A DNA stretch of 64,000 nucleotides, from assembly GCA_964349515.1 (NCBI GenBank), contig CAYGHG010000001.1:1-64000 (forward strand), given 5' to 3'. The notes beneath the pieces were generated by a model. That model was not told where the DNA came from. It saw only the letters and a list, made by a program, of their open reading frames with translations, and ran no database searches. This document shows positions 17,753 to 28,271 of this stretch, piece after piece; position 1 is the first letter of the stretch; the number at the start of each line of letters is the position of its first letter. A program made the translations under genes and the position numbers. This stretch comes from CAYGHG01 sp964349515 (GTDB lineage: Bacteria > Oederibacteriota > PGYV01 > CAYGHG01).

Positions 17753-18040
17753 TTACACTCCTTCTACTATTTCTATTTTTTCGTCTTTCTTGAGCTTAAC
17801 CGATGCTTTCTTAAACTTCATAGCTTCTGACATGTTCTTGCCGAATCTTTTGGCTTTGCCCGGCATCATAACAGTATTAACTTTTGTCACGTGTACCTTA
17901 AATAGTTCTTCTACAGCGTTTTTTATTTGCTTTTTAGATGCATCTCTGGCCACAAGAAAAGTGTAGTAATTTCCTTTGTCCCTGTTCAGCCCGCTCTTTT
18001 CAGTAAGAGAAGGTTTTTTAATAATGTGATGTGCTTCCAT
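17753..18040 (-). CDS. rplW: 50S ribosomal protein L23
   Basis: A 95-residue protein at the tunnel exit that docks trigger factor and SRP. It has the family start (IIKKPSLTEKS) and the FKVHVTKVNTVMMPGKAKRFG segment. Four bases separate it from rplB. Confidence 0.97.
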   Translation of the reverse strand: MEAHHIIKKPSLTEKSGLNRDKGNYYTFLVARDASKKQIKNAVEELFKVHVTKVNTVMMPGKAKRFGKNMSEAMKFKKASVKLKKDEKIEIVEGV

Positions 18041-18041
18041 T

Positions 18042-18665
18042 TCAGTTCATTCTCCTTATCATTTCTTCAACAGCCTTTTTTGTGGCAAGTACATTCGGGT
18101 AAACAAGCATTTCATATATGTTAACCGCTCCTGCTGTTGCGATCTTCAAGTTCTCGACGTTTCTGGCAGCCTTAATAAAGCCGCCTTCTTTTTTATCAAG
18201 TACCACAAGAATCTTTTTGCCTTTCAGTTCAAGGCCCTTAAGTATTGACACAACATTTTTTGTCTTAATTTCGGATACTCCGAGTTCATCCACAATTTTA
18301 AATTCATTATCCCTGATCTTACCGGCAAAAACGGCTTTAAAAGCAGCTTTTTTCCCGGCCTTATTAACCGAAAGCCTTACTTTAAGCGGCCTTGGCCCGA
18401 ACGTGACGCCTCCGCCTTTCCAGATAGGTGACCTGGTGGAACCGTGCCTGGCACGGCCTGTGCCTTTCTGCTTCCACGGTTTCTTTCCGCCCCCCCTCAC
18501 TTCCGCTCTTGTAAGCGTATTTGAAGATCCGATGTGGCTGTTATTTTCCATAGCCAGCAGCGCGTCGTGAATAAGGTCGTCTTTTACCTCTGTTTTTAGC
18601 AGGGTGTCGTCTATTTCCATTTCTGATACCTTTTTATTTTCAATATTAAAAACTTCGAGTTTCAT
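18042..18665 (-). CDS. rplD: 50S ribosomal protein L4
   Basis: A 207-residue protein with a tunnel-lining loop (GGGKKPWKQKGTGRARHGSTRSPIWKGGG, the most conserved part). In E. coli L4 is also the S10-operon repressor; whether that holds here cannot be read from the sequence. Follows rplC by 12 bp. Confidence 0.98.
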   Translation of the reverse strand: MKLEVFNIENKKVSEMEIDDTLLKTEVKDDLIHDALLAMENNSHIGSSNTLTRAEVRGGGKKPWKQKGTGRARHGSTRSPIWKGGGVTFGPRPLKVRLSVNKAGKKAAFKAVFAGKIRDNEFKIVDELGVSEIKTKNVVSILKGLELKGKKILVVLDKKEGGFIKAARNVENLKIATAGAVNIYEMLVYPNVLATKKAVEEMIRRMN

Positions 18666-18677
18666 TGAGCCTCTCCT

Positions 18678-19334
18678 TTAATTCTTTTTTACGCTTTTTC
18701 TTATTTCAACAAGCCCGTTCTTGCCTCCGGGTACCGACCCTCTTACAAGCATATACCTGTTCTTTGCATCAACTTCCTCAACCTTAAGATTCTGCGTCGT
18801 AACCCTTTCAGAACCCATGTGACCTGGCATTTTCTTATTCTTGAGAACCCTTGCAGGAAAAGTATTGGAACCTATCGATCCCGGTCCCCTGTGATTCATT
18901 CCGCCGTGGCTTCCTGAGCCCCCCCTAAAATTATGCCTTTTAATAACACCCTGCGTGCCTTTTCCTTTTGAAACAGCCGAGACGTCAACAAAATCTCCCT
19001 TTTTAAATATTGAATCAGCCGTTATGACATCTCCTGCCTTGAACTTTGCAACAGTATCCTTGTCAGCCCTGATTTCCCTTATAACTTTTTTTAAGTCAAG
19101 GTTAAGGCCGTTTTTTTCATTCTTAAAAAGACCCTTTACCGGCTTTGTAACATTCTTGGGTTTCTTTTCATTTATAGTCGCAACGCGAATAGCGCTGTAT
19201 CCTTCTTTGGCTTCAGTCTTTGAACCTAAAACAGTATGCTCCTCAACTTCAAGCACCGTTACCGGAATTGATTCACCGGCCTCATTAAAAATCTGCGTCA
19301 TTCCTGCTTTTTTCCCGAAAATTTTATTAACCAC
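18678..19334 (-). CDS. rplC: 50S ribosomal protein L3
   Basis: About 218 residues. KIFGKKAGMTQIF is the family N-terminus and GGSGSHGGMNHRGPGSIGS the peptidyl-transferase-proximal loop. Two starts are possible: an ATG at 19346 overlapping the rpsJ stop (TAATG), and a GTG at 19334 preceded at five bases by GGAGG, which itself lies just inside the longer reading. I prefer the GTG because of its ribosome site and because it matches the usual short L3 N-terminus. Confidence 0.95.
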   Translation of the reverse strand: MVNKIFGKKAGMTQIFNEAGESIPVTVLEVEEHTVLGSKTEAKEGYSAIRVATINEKKPKNVTKPVKGLFKNEKNGLNLDLKKVIREIRADKDTVAKFKAGDVITADSIFKKGDFVDVSAVSKGKGTQGVIKRHNFRGGSGSHGGMNHRGPGSIGSNTFPARVLKNKKMPGHMGSERVTTQNLKVEEVDAKNRYMLVRGSVPGGKNGLVEIRKSVKKN

Positions 19335-19345
19335 AGTCGCCTCCA

Positions 19346-19660
19346 TTACAACTTGATCTCAACGTCTATACCGGCCGGCAGGTCGAGGTTCTTGAGCTTC
19401 TCAACCGTGTCGTGGTTCGGCTCTAATATGTCTATGAGCCTCTTGTGAATCCTCATTTCAAACTGTTCCCTTGACTTTTTGTCAACGTGAACAGACCTCT
19501 GTATTGTATACTTGTGCATCTTTGTGGGCAGAGGTATAGGCCCCGCAATTCTGGCGCCGGTTTCCTTAACCTTCTTAATTATATCACTTACCGATTTATC
19601 AAGAAGCTTGTGGTCATACGCCTTAAGCCTTATCCTGATCTTCTGTGCATCTAACTGCAT
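19346..19660 (-). CDS. rpsJ: 30S ribosomal protein S10
   Basis: A 104-residue small-subunit protein, also the NusE antitermination factor in other bacteria. [31 protein letters not shown] and [21 protein letters not shown] are signatures. It begins the S10 operon, here placed directly after tuf with no intervening promoter that I can recognise. Confidence 0.98.
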   Translation of the reverse strand: MQLDAQKIRIRLKAYDHKLLDKSVSDIIKKVKETGARIAGPIPLPTKMHKYTIQRSVHVDKKSREQFEMRIHKRLIDILEPNHDTVEKLKNLDLPAGIDVEIKL

Positions 19661-19700
19661 TTTGTATCTCCCTTCAAACTCTGTGTTCTTTTATAATTTA

Positions 19701-20908
19701 TATTATTCTAATATCTCGGAAATAACTCCGGAGCCTACTGTCCTTCCGCCTTCGCGGATTGCGAACCTTAATTCTTTTTCTATGGCTATCGGCATTATCA
19801 GCTCTATTTCCATGGTTATGTTGTCGCCGGGCATTACCATCTCAACTCCCGCCGGCATCTTTATCGAGCCGGTTACGTCTGTTGTCCTGAAATAAAACTG
19901 CGGCCTGTAGTTGTTAAAGAACGGTGTGTGCCTTCCGCCCTCTTCTTTTGTCAGTACGTACACACGCCCCATAAACTTCTTATGCGGCTTTATCGAGCCG
20001 GGTTTTGCCACTACCTGCCCTCTCATGACCGCGTCCTTGTCGATTCCCCTAAGCAGCAGCCCTACGTTGTCTCCCGCCTGCCCTTCGTCCAGCAGTTTCC
20101 TGAACATCTCAACACCGGTTACCACAGCCTTCTGCGTGTCCTTTAATCCTATTATCTCCACTTCCTCGTTTACCTTTACTTTGCCTCTTTCTATCCTTCC
20201 CGTTACCACTGTCCCGCGCCCGGTTATTGAGAATACGTCTTCTACGGCAAGCGAGAAAGGTTTGTCTATCTCCCTCTTAGGCTCCGGAACGAAATCGTCT
20301 ATCGCCTTTACAAGCTCCACTATCGAATCCCCGCCCGGTCCGCCCGGGTCCTGCAGCCCTTTTAATGCCGAGCCTCTTATAACCGGTGTTTTGTCTCCGG
20401 GAAAATCATATTTCTTCAGCAGGTCCCTTACCTCTTCCTCTACAAGATCCACCATCTCTTTGTCATCCACCATGTCTACCTTATTTAAAAATACCACTAT
20501 GTGCGGTACGCCTACCTGCCTCGCAAGCAGTATGTGCTCCCTCGTCTGCGGCATCGGCCCGTCTACTGCCGATACTACCAGTATCGCGCCGTCCATCTGC
20601 GCCGCTCCGGTTATCATGTTCTTTACATAATCGGCGTGCCCGGGGCAGTCTACATGCGCATAATGCCTCTTGTCCGAAGAGTATTCCACATGCGATGTCG
20701 CTATTGTCAATATTTTTGTCGCGTCGCGCCTTCCCTGTGATTCTGACGCCTTTGCCACCTCATCGTACGGTACATATGTCGCAAGCCCTTTTGCCGCCAT
20801 TACATTCGTAAGCGCAGCAGTCAGCGTTGTCTTGCCGTGGTCTACGTGCCCTATCGTTCCTACGTTTACGTGCGGCTTTGTCCTGTCAAACTTTTCCTTT
20901 GCCATTTT
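19701..20908. repeat. Long direct repeat, tuf copy 1 (about 1.2 kb)
   Basis: Matches 35238-36445 at a constant offset of 15537 bases. Sense and antisense translations in several frames are the same, so the DNA appears identical over the whole gene. Identity stops two bases beyond the stop codon and three bases before the start codon. Confidence 0.9.
19703..20905 (-). CDS. tuf: Elongation factor Tu, copy 1
   Basis: A 400-residue GTPase that delivers aminoacyl-tRNA to the ribosome. GTPase motifs are GHVDHGKTT (G1), [20 protein letters not shown] (G3) and NKVDM (G4), followed by the two beta-barrel domains. Located in the str-operon position between fusA and rpsJ. The protein is identical to the second copy at 35240-36442. 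Confidence 0.99.
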   Translation of the reverse strand: MAKEKFDRTKPHVNVGTIGHVDHGKTTLTAALTNVMAAKGLATYVPYDEVAKASESQGRRDATKILTIATSHVEYSSDKRHYAHVDCPGHADYVKNMITGAAQMDGAILVVSAVDGPMPQTREHILLARQVGVPHIVVFLNKVDMVDDKEMVDLVEEEVRDLLKKYDFPGDKTPVIRGSALKGLQDPGGPGGDSIVELVKAIDDFVPEPKREIDKPFSLAVEDVFSITGRGTVVTGRIERGKVKVNEEVEIIGLKDTQKAVVTGVEMFRKLLDEGQAGDNVGLLLRGIDKDAVMRGQVVAKPGSIKPHKKFMGRVYVLTKEEGGRHTPFFNNYRPQFYFRTTDVTGSIKMPAGVEMVMPGDNITMEIELIMPIAIEKELRFAIREGGRTVGSGVISEILE

Positions 20909-20923
20909 GCATTGCCCTCCTGT

Positions 20924-23029
20924 TTATCTTTTTCCTGTATGTTTTTCAATTATCTGTTCTTTTATGTTATTAGGTACGGGTTCATATTTGCTGAACTGCA
21001 TGGTGTAATTCGCCCGTCCCTGGCTCATAGACCTCAAATCTGTTGCATAACCGAACATATCGGAAAGCGGTACAAAAGACCTTATTATCTGAGCCTTTGC
21101 CCTCTTTTCCATTCTTTCAATTTTTCCCCTTCTTGAATTCAAGTTTCCTATTATGTCTCCCATGAATTCTTCCGGAGTCACAACCTCCACTTCCATTATT
21201 GGTTCAAGTATTACAGGCGTGGCCTGTTTAAAAGCATCCTTAAACGCCATTGACGCGGCAATCTTAAAAGCCATCTCCGAAGAGTCAACTTCATGGAACG
21301 ACCCGTCGTGCAGTGTGATTTTAACATCGTTTACAGGGTAGCCCGCTACTACGCCCAAAGCTACAGCTTCCTGTATTCCTTTGTCGATTGCAGGAATATA
21401 TTCGCGGGGGACAACGCCTCCCACTATATCATTTACAAACTCATAGCCTTTTCCTCTTTCAAGCGGTTCAATGTCTATTACTACATGGCCGTACTGTCCG
21501 CGGCCGCCTGTCTGTCTGATATATTTTCCTTCTATATCTTTTGCGGATTTTGCGATTGTTTCCCTGTAAGAAACCTCAGGTTTTCCCACATTTGCCTCAA
21601 CCTTAAACTCTCTCTTCATCCTGTCAACTATGATTTCAAGGTGAAGCTCTCCCATACCGGATATTATTGTCTGGCCCGTTTCTTCATCAGTCCTTACCCT
21701 AAAGGTCGGGTCTTCCTCAGCCAGCCTGCTTAAAGCAAGCCCCATTTTTTCCTGGTCCGCTTTGGTTTTAGGCTCAACAGCAACAAATATTACAGGCTCG
21801 GGGAATATCATTTTTTCAAGTATAACCGGATGAGCCTCGTCACAAATCGTATCGCCGGTGGAAGTATCCTTGAGGCCTATACCGGCTACTATCTCTCCGG
21901 CAAAAGCTTCTTTTATCTCTTCTCTGTGATTAGCGTGCATCCTTAACAGCCTGCCTATTCTCTCGGTTTTATCTTTTGAGGCATTATATACGTAGGAACC
22001 CGACTGAAGCATTCCCGAGTAGATTCTAAAATATGTGAGGCGCCCCACAAACGGGTCTGACATTATTTTAAAAGCTATCGCGGTAAAAGGTTCTTCATCA
22101 GATGCGCTTCTGGTTATTGTCTGCTCTGCGTTCTCGTCTTCAGCATCGCTCGGCTCGTATCCCTGCATAGGAGGCAGGTCAATAGGAGAAGGCAGGTATC
22201 TTACAACAGCATCAAGCATCGGCTGTACGCCTTTATTTTTAAACGCCGTACCGCATATTACGGGGAAAAATTTAAATGAAAGCGTTCCCTTCCTTATTCC
22301 GGCATGTATTTCATCTTCTGTAAATTCTTTGCCTTCAAGATATTTTTCCATCAGTTTATCATCTACATCGGCAACCGCTTCTATCAGTTTTATCCTGGCC
22401 TTAGCTGCTTCTTCTTTTAATTCTTCAGGTATTTCACGTATTTCAAACTGCGCACCGAGGGATTCAGCAAGCCATATAGTGGCTTTCATTGTTACGAGGT
22501 CAACAATACCCATAAACTTGTCTTCAGCACCTACCGGTATCTGTATGGGAAGAGGGTTCGCACCAAGTTTGTCTTCAATAGTATCTACAGACATCCAGAA
22601 GTCAGCTCCTATCCTGTCCATTTTGTTAAGAAATACTATCCTCGGAACGTTATATTTGGTAGCCTGACGCCATACTGTTTCAGACTGCGGTTCAACACCG
22701 TTAACAGAGTCAAATACAGCAACTGCTCCGTCAAGTACCCTTAAGGACCTTTCTACCTCAATCGTAAAATCCACGTGCCCTGGTGTGTCAATTATATTGA
22801 TTCTGTGATCTTTCCAAAAACATGTAGTAGCAGCCGAGGTAATGGTAATTCCCCGCTCGCGCTCCTGCTCCATCCAGTCCATGGTAGCCGCGCCTTCATG
22901 CACTTCGCCTGTTTTATGGGTTCTGCCTGTATAATAAAGAACCCTTTCTGTGGTTGTTGTCTTTCCTGCGTCAATATGCGCCATTATACCTATGTTTCTT
23001 GTCTTATCAATCGAGTACTCGCGAGGCAT
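20924..23029 (-). CDS. fusA: Elongation factor G
   Basis: A 701-residue translocation GTPase. Motifs are [20 protein letters not shown] (G1), [10 protein letters not shown] (switch), DTPGHVDFT (G3) and NKMDR (G4), followed by domains II-V including [15 protein letters not shown] in domain IV. It lies between rpsG and tuf, so it is the str-operon EF-G and not a ribosome-recycling paralogue. Confidence 0.99.
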   Translation of the reverse strand: MPREYSIDKTRNIGIMAHIDAGKTTTTERVLYYTGRTHKTGEVHEGAATMDWMEQERERGITITSAATTCFWKDHRINIIDTPGHVDFTIEVERSLRVLDGAVAVFDSVNGVEPQSETVWRQATKYNVPRIVFLNKMDRIGADFWMSVDTIEDKLGANPLPIQIPVGAEDKFMGIVDLVTMKATIWLAESLGAQFEIREIPEELKEEAAKARIKLIEAVADVDDKLMEKYLEGKEFTEDEIHAGIRKGTLSFKFFPVICGTAFKNKGVQPMLDAVVRYLPSPIDLPPMQGYEPSDAEDENAEQTITRSASDEEPFTAIAFKIMSDPFVGRLTYFRIYSGMLQSGSYVYNASKDKTERIGRLLRMHANHREEIKEAFAGEIVAGIGLKDTSTGDTICDEAHPVILEKMIFPEPVIFVAVEPKTKADQEKMGLALSRLAEEDPTFRVRTDEETGQTIISGMGELHLEIIVDRMKREFKVEANVGKPEVSYRETIAKSAKDIEGKYIRQTGGRGQYGHVVIDIEPLERGKGYEFVNDIVGGVVPREYIPAIDKGIQEAVALGVVAGYPVNDVKITLHDGSFHEVDSSEMAFKIAASMAFKDAFKQATPVILEPIMEVEVVTPEEFMGDIIGNLNSRRGKIERMEKRAKAQIIRSFVPLSDMFGYATDLRSMSQGRANYTMQFSKYEPVPNNIKEQIIEKHTGKR

Positions 23030-23059
23030 TATCTGCTCCTTAAATAAATTTTATAAAAT

Positions 23060-23530
23060 CTACCAGCGGTAATGTGCAAAAGCCTTGTTTGCATCCGCCA
23101 TTTTGTGTATATCTTCCCGTTTCTTAATTGCACCGCCCTGATTCGTGGAAGCCGCCAATAGTTCGTTTGCAAGTCTTTCCGGGTAACCTTTTTCTTTTCT
23201 GTCTCGCGAAGAATTTACCAGCCATCTTATCGCAAGAGAGAGCCTTCTCTCGGGGTTTACTTCAATAGGAATCTGATAATTAGCTCCTCCTATTCTTCTC
23301 GACTTAAGTTCAAGAAGCGGCTTGATATTTTCAATAGCTGTTTTTACGGTTTCCAGGGCGTTCTTTCCCTGTTTTGTGATAATCTCAAGCGCCTCATAAA
23401 CCAGTTTTTCGGCTGTGCTCTTGCGCCCCTGAAGCATAACGCAGTTAATGAGCTTTGCTACCAGCACGCTGTTGTACTTTGAATCTGCCGGTGTTTCTCT
23501 CTTTTTTAGTACCCTTTTTTTTCTAGGCAT
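23060..23530 (-). CDS. rpsG: 30S ribosomal protein S7
   Basis: A 156-residue primary 16S rRNA-binding protein that nucleates head assembly. Family elements include FINCVMLQGRKSTAEKLVYEAL-like sequence, RRIGGANYQIPIEVNPERR and the LAxxxNRGxAxKKREDxHKMAxANKAFAHYRW tail. Located between rpsL and fusA. Confidence 0.98.
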   Translation of the reverse strand: MPRKKRVLKKRETPADSKYNSVLVAKLINCVMLQGRKSTAEKLVYEALEIITKQGKNALETVKTAIENIKPLLELKSRRIGGANYQIPIEVNPERRLSLAIRWLVNSSRDRKEKGYPERLANELLAASTNQGGAIKKREDIHKMADANKAFAHYRW

Positions 23531-23550
23531 ATTGGTTGTCCCCTTGCTTG

Positions 23551-23940
23551 TTATTTTTTAGGAGCGTCTTTTTTCGGCCTTTTTGTGCCGTACTTCGACC
23601 TGCTGCGGTTTCTTCCTGCAACTCCCTGAGTATCAAGAGTTCCCCTTACTATATGGTACCTTACTCCCGGAAGATCTTTTACCCTGCCCCCCCTGATCAG
23701 GACTATTGAGTGCTCCTGCAGGTTGTGTCCGACGCCGGGTATATAAGATATTACTTCCATCTTGTTTGACAGCCTTACCCTGGCTACTTTTCGCAGGGCC
23801 GAATTTGGTTTTTTTGGCGTAACAGTATAAACTCTTGTGCAAACTCCCCTTTTTTGAGGGCAGTTCTTCAGGGCCGGTGCGCCTGTTTTATTCTGGCTCT
23901 TTGTCCTTCTGTGCCTTACCAGCTGATTAATCGTAGGCAA
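23551..23940 (-). CDS. rpsL: 30S ribosomal protein S12
   Basis: A 129-residue decoding-centre protein. [17 protein letters not shown] and [18 protein letters not shown] keep the lysines whose change gives streptomycin resistance in E. coli. The start is TTG with AAGGAGG six bases upstream, giving the standard [10 protein letters not shown]-terminus. It is the first gene of the str operon and lies just after the terminator at 23993-24025; I could not find a convincing promoter in the short gap. Confidence 0.98.
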   Translation of the reverse strand: MPTINQLVRHRRTKSQNKTGAPALKNCPQKRGVCTRVYTVTPKKPNSALRKVARVRLSNKMEVISYIPGVGHNLQEHSIVLIRGGRVKDLPGVRYHIVRGTLDTQGVAGRNRSRSKYGTKRPKKDAPKK

Positions 23941-23992
23941 ATTGCGCCTCCTTGATAATATTTTTGATTACCCGCCTTAATTTTTCAAAACA

Positions 23993-24025
23993 AAAAAGGC
24001 GGACAATTCTCTTTTCCGCCTTTTT
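23993..24025 (-). terminator. Rho-independent terminator or attenuator between rpoC and rpsL
   Basis: An 11-bp stem (23993-24003 with 24015-24025) of sequence AAAAAGGCGGA and its complement, 11-nt loop, followed in the direction of transcription by TTTTTTG. It lies 90 bases past the rpoC stop and 50 bases before rpsL, separating the rpoBC unit from the str-S10-spc-alpha unit or partly attenuating read-through. Confidence 0.75.
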
Positions 24026-24117
24026 ATATTTCTTATAATATAATTAAAGCCTGAAAAGAGCTGCTAATAAAAACCTGAAACATCTTATAAAAAAAACAAA
24101 ACTTTGTCAATAAAAAT

Positions 24118-27100
24118 CTACTCCTCCTGCTTGACTTTCTTTGCGGGTTTTTTCCTCTCCGCTTCTTTATACATTTTAAACTCCGCAACACCCGTGCCGG
24201 CAGATATAAGGTGTCCGATAATGACGTTTTCTTTCAATCCCTTAAGTTTATCCACCTTGCCGTTAACTGCAGCATCAATTAAAATTCTTGTTGTCTCCTG
24301 GAACGAAGCGGCTGAAATCCAGCTTTCAGTGGAAAGAGCTGCCTTTGTAATTCCGAGAAGCAGCGGCTTTGCCCTGGCAGGAATCTTCTTTTCTTTTTCC
24401 ATTTTTTCATTCTCTTCCAAAAATTCAAACCTGTCCACCTGTTGCTCTATAAGGAACTTCGTGTCTCCCGGATCGTCAATTTTTACCTTTTTCATCATCT
24501 GCCTGACGATTACCTCAATATGTTTATCATGGATATTTACGCCCTGAAGCCTGTAGACCTCCTGAACCTTATTCAAAATATGTTCCTGAACTGCATTCTC
24601 ACCCTGTACAGAAAGTATGTCGTGGGGATTGATGTTGCCGTCTATGAGCTGTTCACCCGCCTCAACCATATCCCCGTCCCTTACGTTCACATATTTTCCG
24701 TTAGGAATAGTGTATTCCCTTACTGTCCCGTTGTCGTTTGATATAATAATTTTTCTGACACCGGCCGAGGTTTCTTCAAACTTTACAAATCCGTCTATTT
24801 CGCTGATTATGGCCTGTGTTTTAGGTTTTCGGGCCTCAAAAAGCTCTGCCACCCTCGGAAGACCTCCGGTGATATCCCTGGTTTTTGTTGTTTCTCTCGG
24901 GAACTTGGCAAGGATATCCCCCTGTGATACAGTCTGCCCGTCTTCAACTTCAAGCTTCGCACCTACAGGTATTGAATATGAAGAAACTTTTTGGCCGTTC
25001 TGCATGATGTTAATGTGAGGGTACTTTCTCTGCTTTGATTCTACGATAAATTTTCCCAGCTGCCCTGTAGAGGCATCAGTCTGCTCAATCATTGTGATGC
25101 CCTCTTCAATTTCGTCAAACTGAATCTTACCCTCTTTTTCCGTGAAAATAGGTATGTTGTAAAGATCCCACAGCCCGATTGTCTGGTTTTTCTTTATTTG
25201 CTGTCCATCCTTCGCTTTTAGTATGGTGCCGTATCCTACGTGGTGCATCTCTTTTTCAACATTCTTATCGTCATAAACACTGATCTCGCCGTTTCGGTTA
25301 GTAACTATCATATCGCCGTCCTTGCTCATAACAAACTTGACATTCGCAAACCTTAAAATACCGTCATGTTTTGCCTTAAGTTCGGACTGTTCTACTATGC
25401 GGCTGGCGGTTCCTCCTACGTGGAAAGTACGCAGGGTAAGCTGAGTTCCGGGTTCGCCTATTGACTGGGCGGCTATGATTCCGACAGCTTCGCCAAGTTC
25501 AACCAGTGCCCCCGTGGTCAGGTCAGCCCCGTAACATTTTGAACAGGCTCCATTTTTTGCTTCGCAGGTAAGAACCGAGCGTACCCTGATTCTTTCGTAT
25601 CCCGTCTCTTCTATCTTTTTAGCAATTTCAGGTGTAATAAGTTCATTTGCCCTTACTACAACTTCGTCGGTTATCAGGTCTACAACGTTATCCAGCGCAA
25701 CCCTCCAGGTAATTCTGTCTTTCAAAGGCTCAATTATTTCGCCTCCCTCGGAGATGGCTGTAACGTTAATACCGTTTATGGTGGTACAGTCGTTTTCCGT
25801 AATAATCACATCCTGCGCAACATCTATCAGCCTTCTCGTAAGATATCCGGCTTCCGCAGTTTTTAATGCAGTATCCGCAAGGCCTTTTCTGGCGCCGTGA
25901 GTGGATATAAAATACTCCTGAACAGACAGCCCTTCCCTGAAATTTGACTTGATAGGCGTTTCAATGATTTCACCCACGCCTCCTGTCATTTTTTTCTGCG
26001 GCTTGGCCATCAGCCCCCTCATACCCGCAAGCTGCCTGATCTGCAGCTTACTCCCTCTCGCACCCGAATCTACCATCATAAATACAGGGTTGAAAGCGTT
26101 CTGGTCTTTTTCAAGTTCTTTTATCATTGAATTTGCAACTTTGTCGGTAACCGAAGTCCAGATGTCAATGATTTTATTGTATCTTTCACCGTCGGTAATA
26201 ATGCCTTTTTCGAACTGTTTTCTGATTGTAAGCGACTTTGCTTCCGCATCTTTAACAAGTCCGTATTTCTCCTCGGGAATCTTTAAATCCTCAATCCCTA
26301 TCGTGAAACCGGCTAGAGTTGCGTGCCTAAAGCCGAGCTCTTTCATCCTGTCAAGGACTTCGGAGGCGGTTTTTGCGCCGTACCTTTCAAAAACCACACT
26401 GACTAGTTTTACGATCTGTTTTTTTACCATCTTGTCATTTACAAATTCCATTTCTTCCGGAAGTATTGAATTGAAAATTATTCTTCCCACAGTTGTTTCA
26501 ACCTTTTTAGATTTCATTTTGACGTTTATCAACTCGTGGATATCAATAGCCCCGTGATCATAAGCAATTATAGCCTCTTCGGATGCATAGAACATCTTTT
26601 TCTTTTCAGGTACATTCAGTGATTCTTTTGTCAGGTAATAAAGCCCGAGGACTATGTCCTGGTTGGGTACTATTATCGGGTTTCCGCTGGCAGGCGACAG
26701 TATGTTAAGCGGCGCAAGCATCAGCAGCTTGGCTTCAGTCTGGGCCTCAAACGAAAGCGGCACGTGCACCGCAAGCTGGTCGCCGTCAAAGTCGGCATTG
26801 AATCCTCCGCAGACAAGAGGATGCAGCGTTATTGCATTGCCCTCTACGAGAACGGGTTCAAAAGCCTGTATGGAATGCCTGTGGAGCGTAGGCGCCCTGT
26901 TTAACAGAACAACATGGTCTTCAAGAATCTCCTCAAGTATGTCCCAAACCTCAGGTCTGACATGCTCTACAAGTTTTTTTGCACTTTTTATAGTGTATCC
27001 CATTTCCTGAACTTTATTAATTATGAAAGGCTTAAAAAGTTCCAGGGCAATTTTCTTGGGAAGCCCGCACTGGAACAGCTTCAGGTTCGGGCCTACTACG

Positions 27101-28248
27101 ATAACCGACCTTCCGGAATAGTCCACCCTTTTACCGAGCAGGTTCTGCCTGAAACGACCCTGTTTTCCTTTCAACATATCACTTAAGGATTTAAGCGGCC
27201 TGTTCCTCGCACCACGGACGGGGTGTCCGCGCCTTCCGTTATCAAAAAGCGCATCTACAGCTTCCTGTATCATCCTCTTCTCGTTCTTTATGATAAGTTC
27301 CGGAGCGTTTATGCTCATAAGTTTTTTGAGCCTGTTATTCCTGTTTATTATTCTTCTGTACAAATCATTTAAGTCGGAAGTAACGAATCGGCCTCCGTCC
27401 AGCTGAACAAGCGGCCTTAACTCCGGCGGTATGACCGGGGCTGATTCAAGCACCATCCAGTCGGGTTTGTTGCCGGATTTTCTGAAAGCCTCAACCACCT
27501 TAAGCCTTTTAATTATGTCTTTTTTCTTCTGCAGAGAAACTGTTTTTACCAGCTCTTTTCTTAAATCCTTTGCCAGTTTTTCAAGTTCAACTTCCCTTAA
27601 AAGAGCCTTTATGGCGTCAGCGCCGATCCTTATTGTCAGGGCATCAGCATATTTTTCCTTGAGCCTCAAATAATCATCCTCGTTAATCAGTTCATACTTT
27701 TTAACCTCTTCACAGGTTCCCGGGTCTATAACTATATAATTCTCATAGTAAATAACCCTTTCAAGATTTCTTGCCGATATATTTAAGAGATAGGCAAGTT
27801 TGGATGGGATTCCCTTCAGGTACCAGATATGCACGACAGGCACTGCCAGTTCAATGTGCCCCATCCGTTCCCTTCTTACTTTTGATTCCGTGACTTCAAC
27901 ATCACACTTGTCGCAGATAACCCCTTTATACCGCTGTTTCTTGTATTTACCGCAGGCACATTCATAATCCTTGGTGGGCCCGAATATTCTCTCGCAGAAT
28001 AAGCCTTCAAATTCAGGTTTAAAAGTCCTGTAGTTTATTGTTTCAGGCTTCTTAACTTCGCCGGATGACCAGTGCTTTATCATTTCGGGCGAAGCCAGCG
28101 AAATCTTTATGGAATTAAAATCTATCTCCTTAACCTTTTTCTCCTCTTTCGATTTCGCTATTTCCGTAAGATTAAGGACGTCGCGGCTCGTTTCCTCGGC
28201 AGGCAGTTCAAGCTTTATTTTCTTTTTGCTTTTTTTATCTTTAGCCAT
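24118..28248 (-). CDS. rpoC: RNA polymerase beta' subunit
   Basis: The 1376-residue catalytic subunit. The first 45 residues are an unusual Lys/Glu-rich extension. The N-terminal zinc site is C97, C99, C112, C115; the magnesium-binding loop [12 protein letters not shown] is near residue 485; the second zinc cluster is in [16 protein letters not shown]. The bridge-helix and trigger-loop region follows [26 protein letters not shown]. It is 23 bp after rpoB. The Lys/Glu-rich C-terminal tail is short. Confidence 0.99.
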   Translation of the reverse strand: MAKDKKSKKKIKLELPAEETSRDVLNLTEIAKSKEEKKVKEIDFNSIKISLASPEMIKHWSSGEVKKPETINYRTFKPEFEGLFCERIFGPTKDYECACGKYKKQRYKGVICDKCDVEVTESKVRRERMGHIELAVPVVHIWYLKGIPSKLAYLLNISARNLERVIYYENYIVIDPGTCEEVKKYELINEDDYLRLKEKYADALTIRIGADAIKALLREVELEKLAKDLRKELVKTVSLQKKKDIIKRLKVVEAFRKSGNKPDWMVLESAPVIPPELRPLVQLDGGRFVTSDLNDLYRRIINRNNRLKKLMSINAPELIIKNEKRMIQEAVDALFDNGRRGHPVRGARNRPLKSLSDMLKGKQGRFRQNLLGKRVDYSGRSVIVVGPNLKLFQCGLPKKIALELFKPFIINKVQEMGYTIKSAKKLVEHVRPEVWDILEEILEDHVVLLNRAPTLHRHSIQAFEPVLVEGNAITLHPLVCGGFNADFDGDQLAVHVPLSFEAQTEAKLLMLAPLNILSPASGNPIIVPNQDIVLGLYYLTKESLNVPEKKKMFYASEEAIIAYDHGAIDIHELINVKMKSKKVETTVGRIIFNSILPEEMEFVNDKMVKKQIVKLVSVVFERYGAKTASEVLDRMKELGFRHATLAGFTIGIEDLKIPEEKYGLVKDAEAKSLTIRKQFEKGIITDGERYNKIIDIWTSVTDKVANSMIKELEKDQNAFNPVFMMVDSGARGSKLQIRQLAGMRGLMAKPQKKMTGGVGEIIETPIKSNFREGLSVQEYFISTHGARKGLADTALKTAEAGYLTRRLIDVAQDVIITENDCTTINGINVTAISEGGEIIEPLKDRITWRVALDNVVDLITDEVVVRANELITPEIAKKIEETGYERIRVRSVLTCEAKNGACSKCYGADLTTGALVELGEAVGIIAAQSIGEPGTQLTLRTFHVGGTASRIVEQSELKAKHDGILRFANVKFVMSKDGDMIVTNRNGEISVYDDKNVEKEMHHVGYGTILKAKDGQQIKKNQTIGLWDLYNIPIFTEKEGKIQFDEIEEGITMIEQTDASTGQLGKFIVESKQRKYPHINIMQNGQKVSSYSIPVGAKLEVEDGQTVSQGDILAKFPRETTKTRDITGGLPRVAELFEARKPKTQAIISEIDGFVKFEETSAGVRKIIISNDNGTVREYTIPNGKYVNVRDGDMVEAGEQLIDGNINPHDILSVQGENAVQEHILNKVQEVYRLQGVNIHDKHIEVIVRQMMKKVKIDDPGDTKFLIEQQVDRFEFLEENEKMEKEKKIPARAKPLLLGITKAALSTESWISAASFQETTRILIDAAVNGKVDKLKGLKENVIIGHLISAGTGVAEFKMYKEAERKKPAKKVKQEE

Positions 28249-28271
28249 TTAACGCCTCTCCTTATAATTTA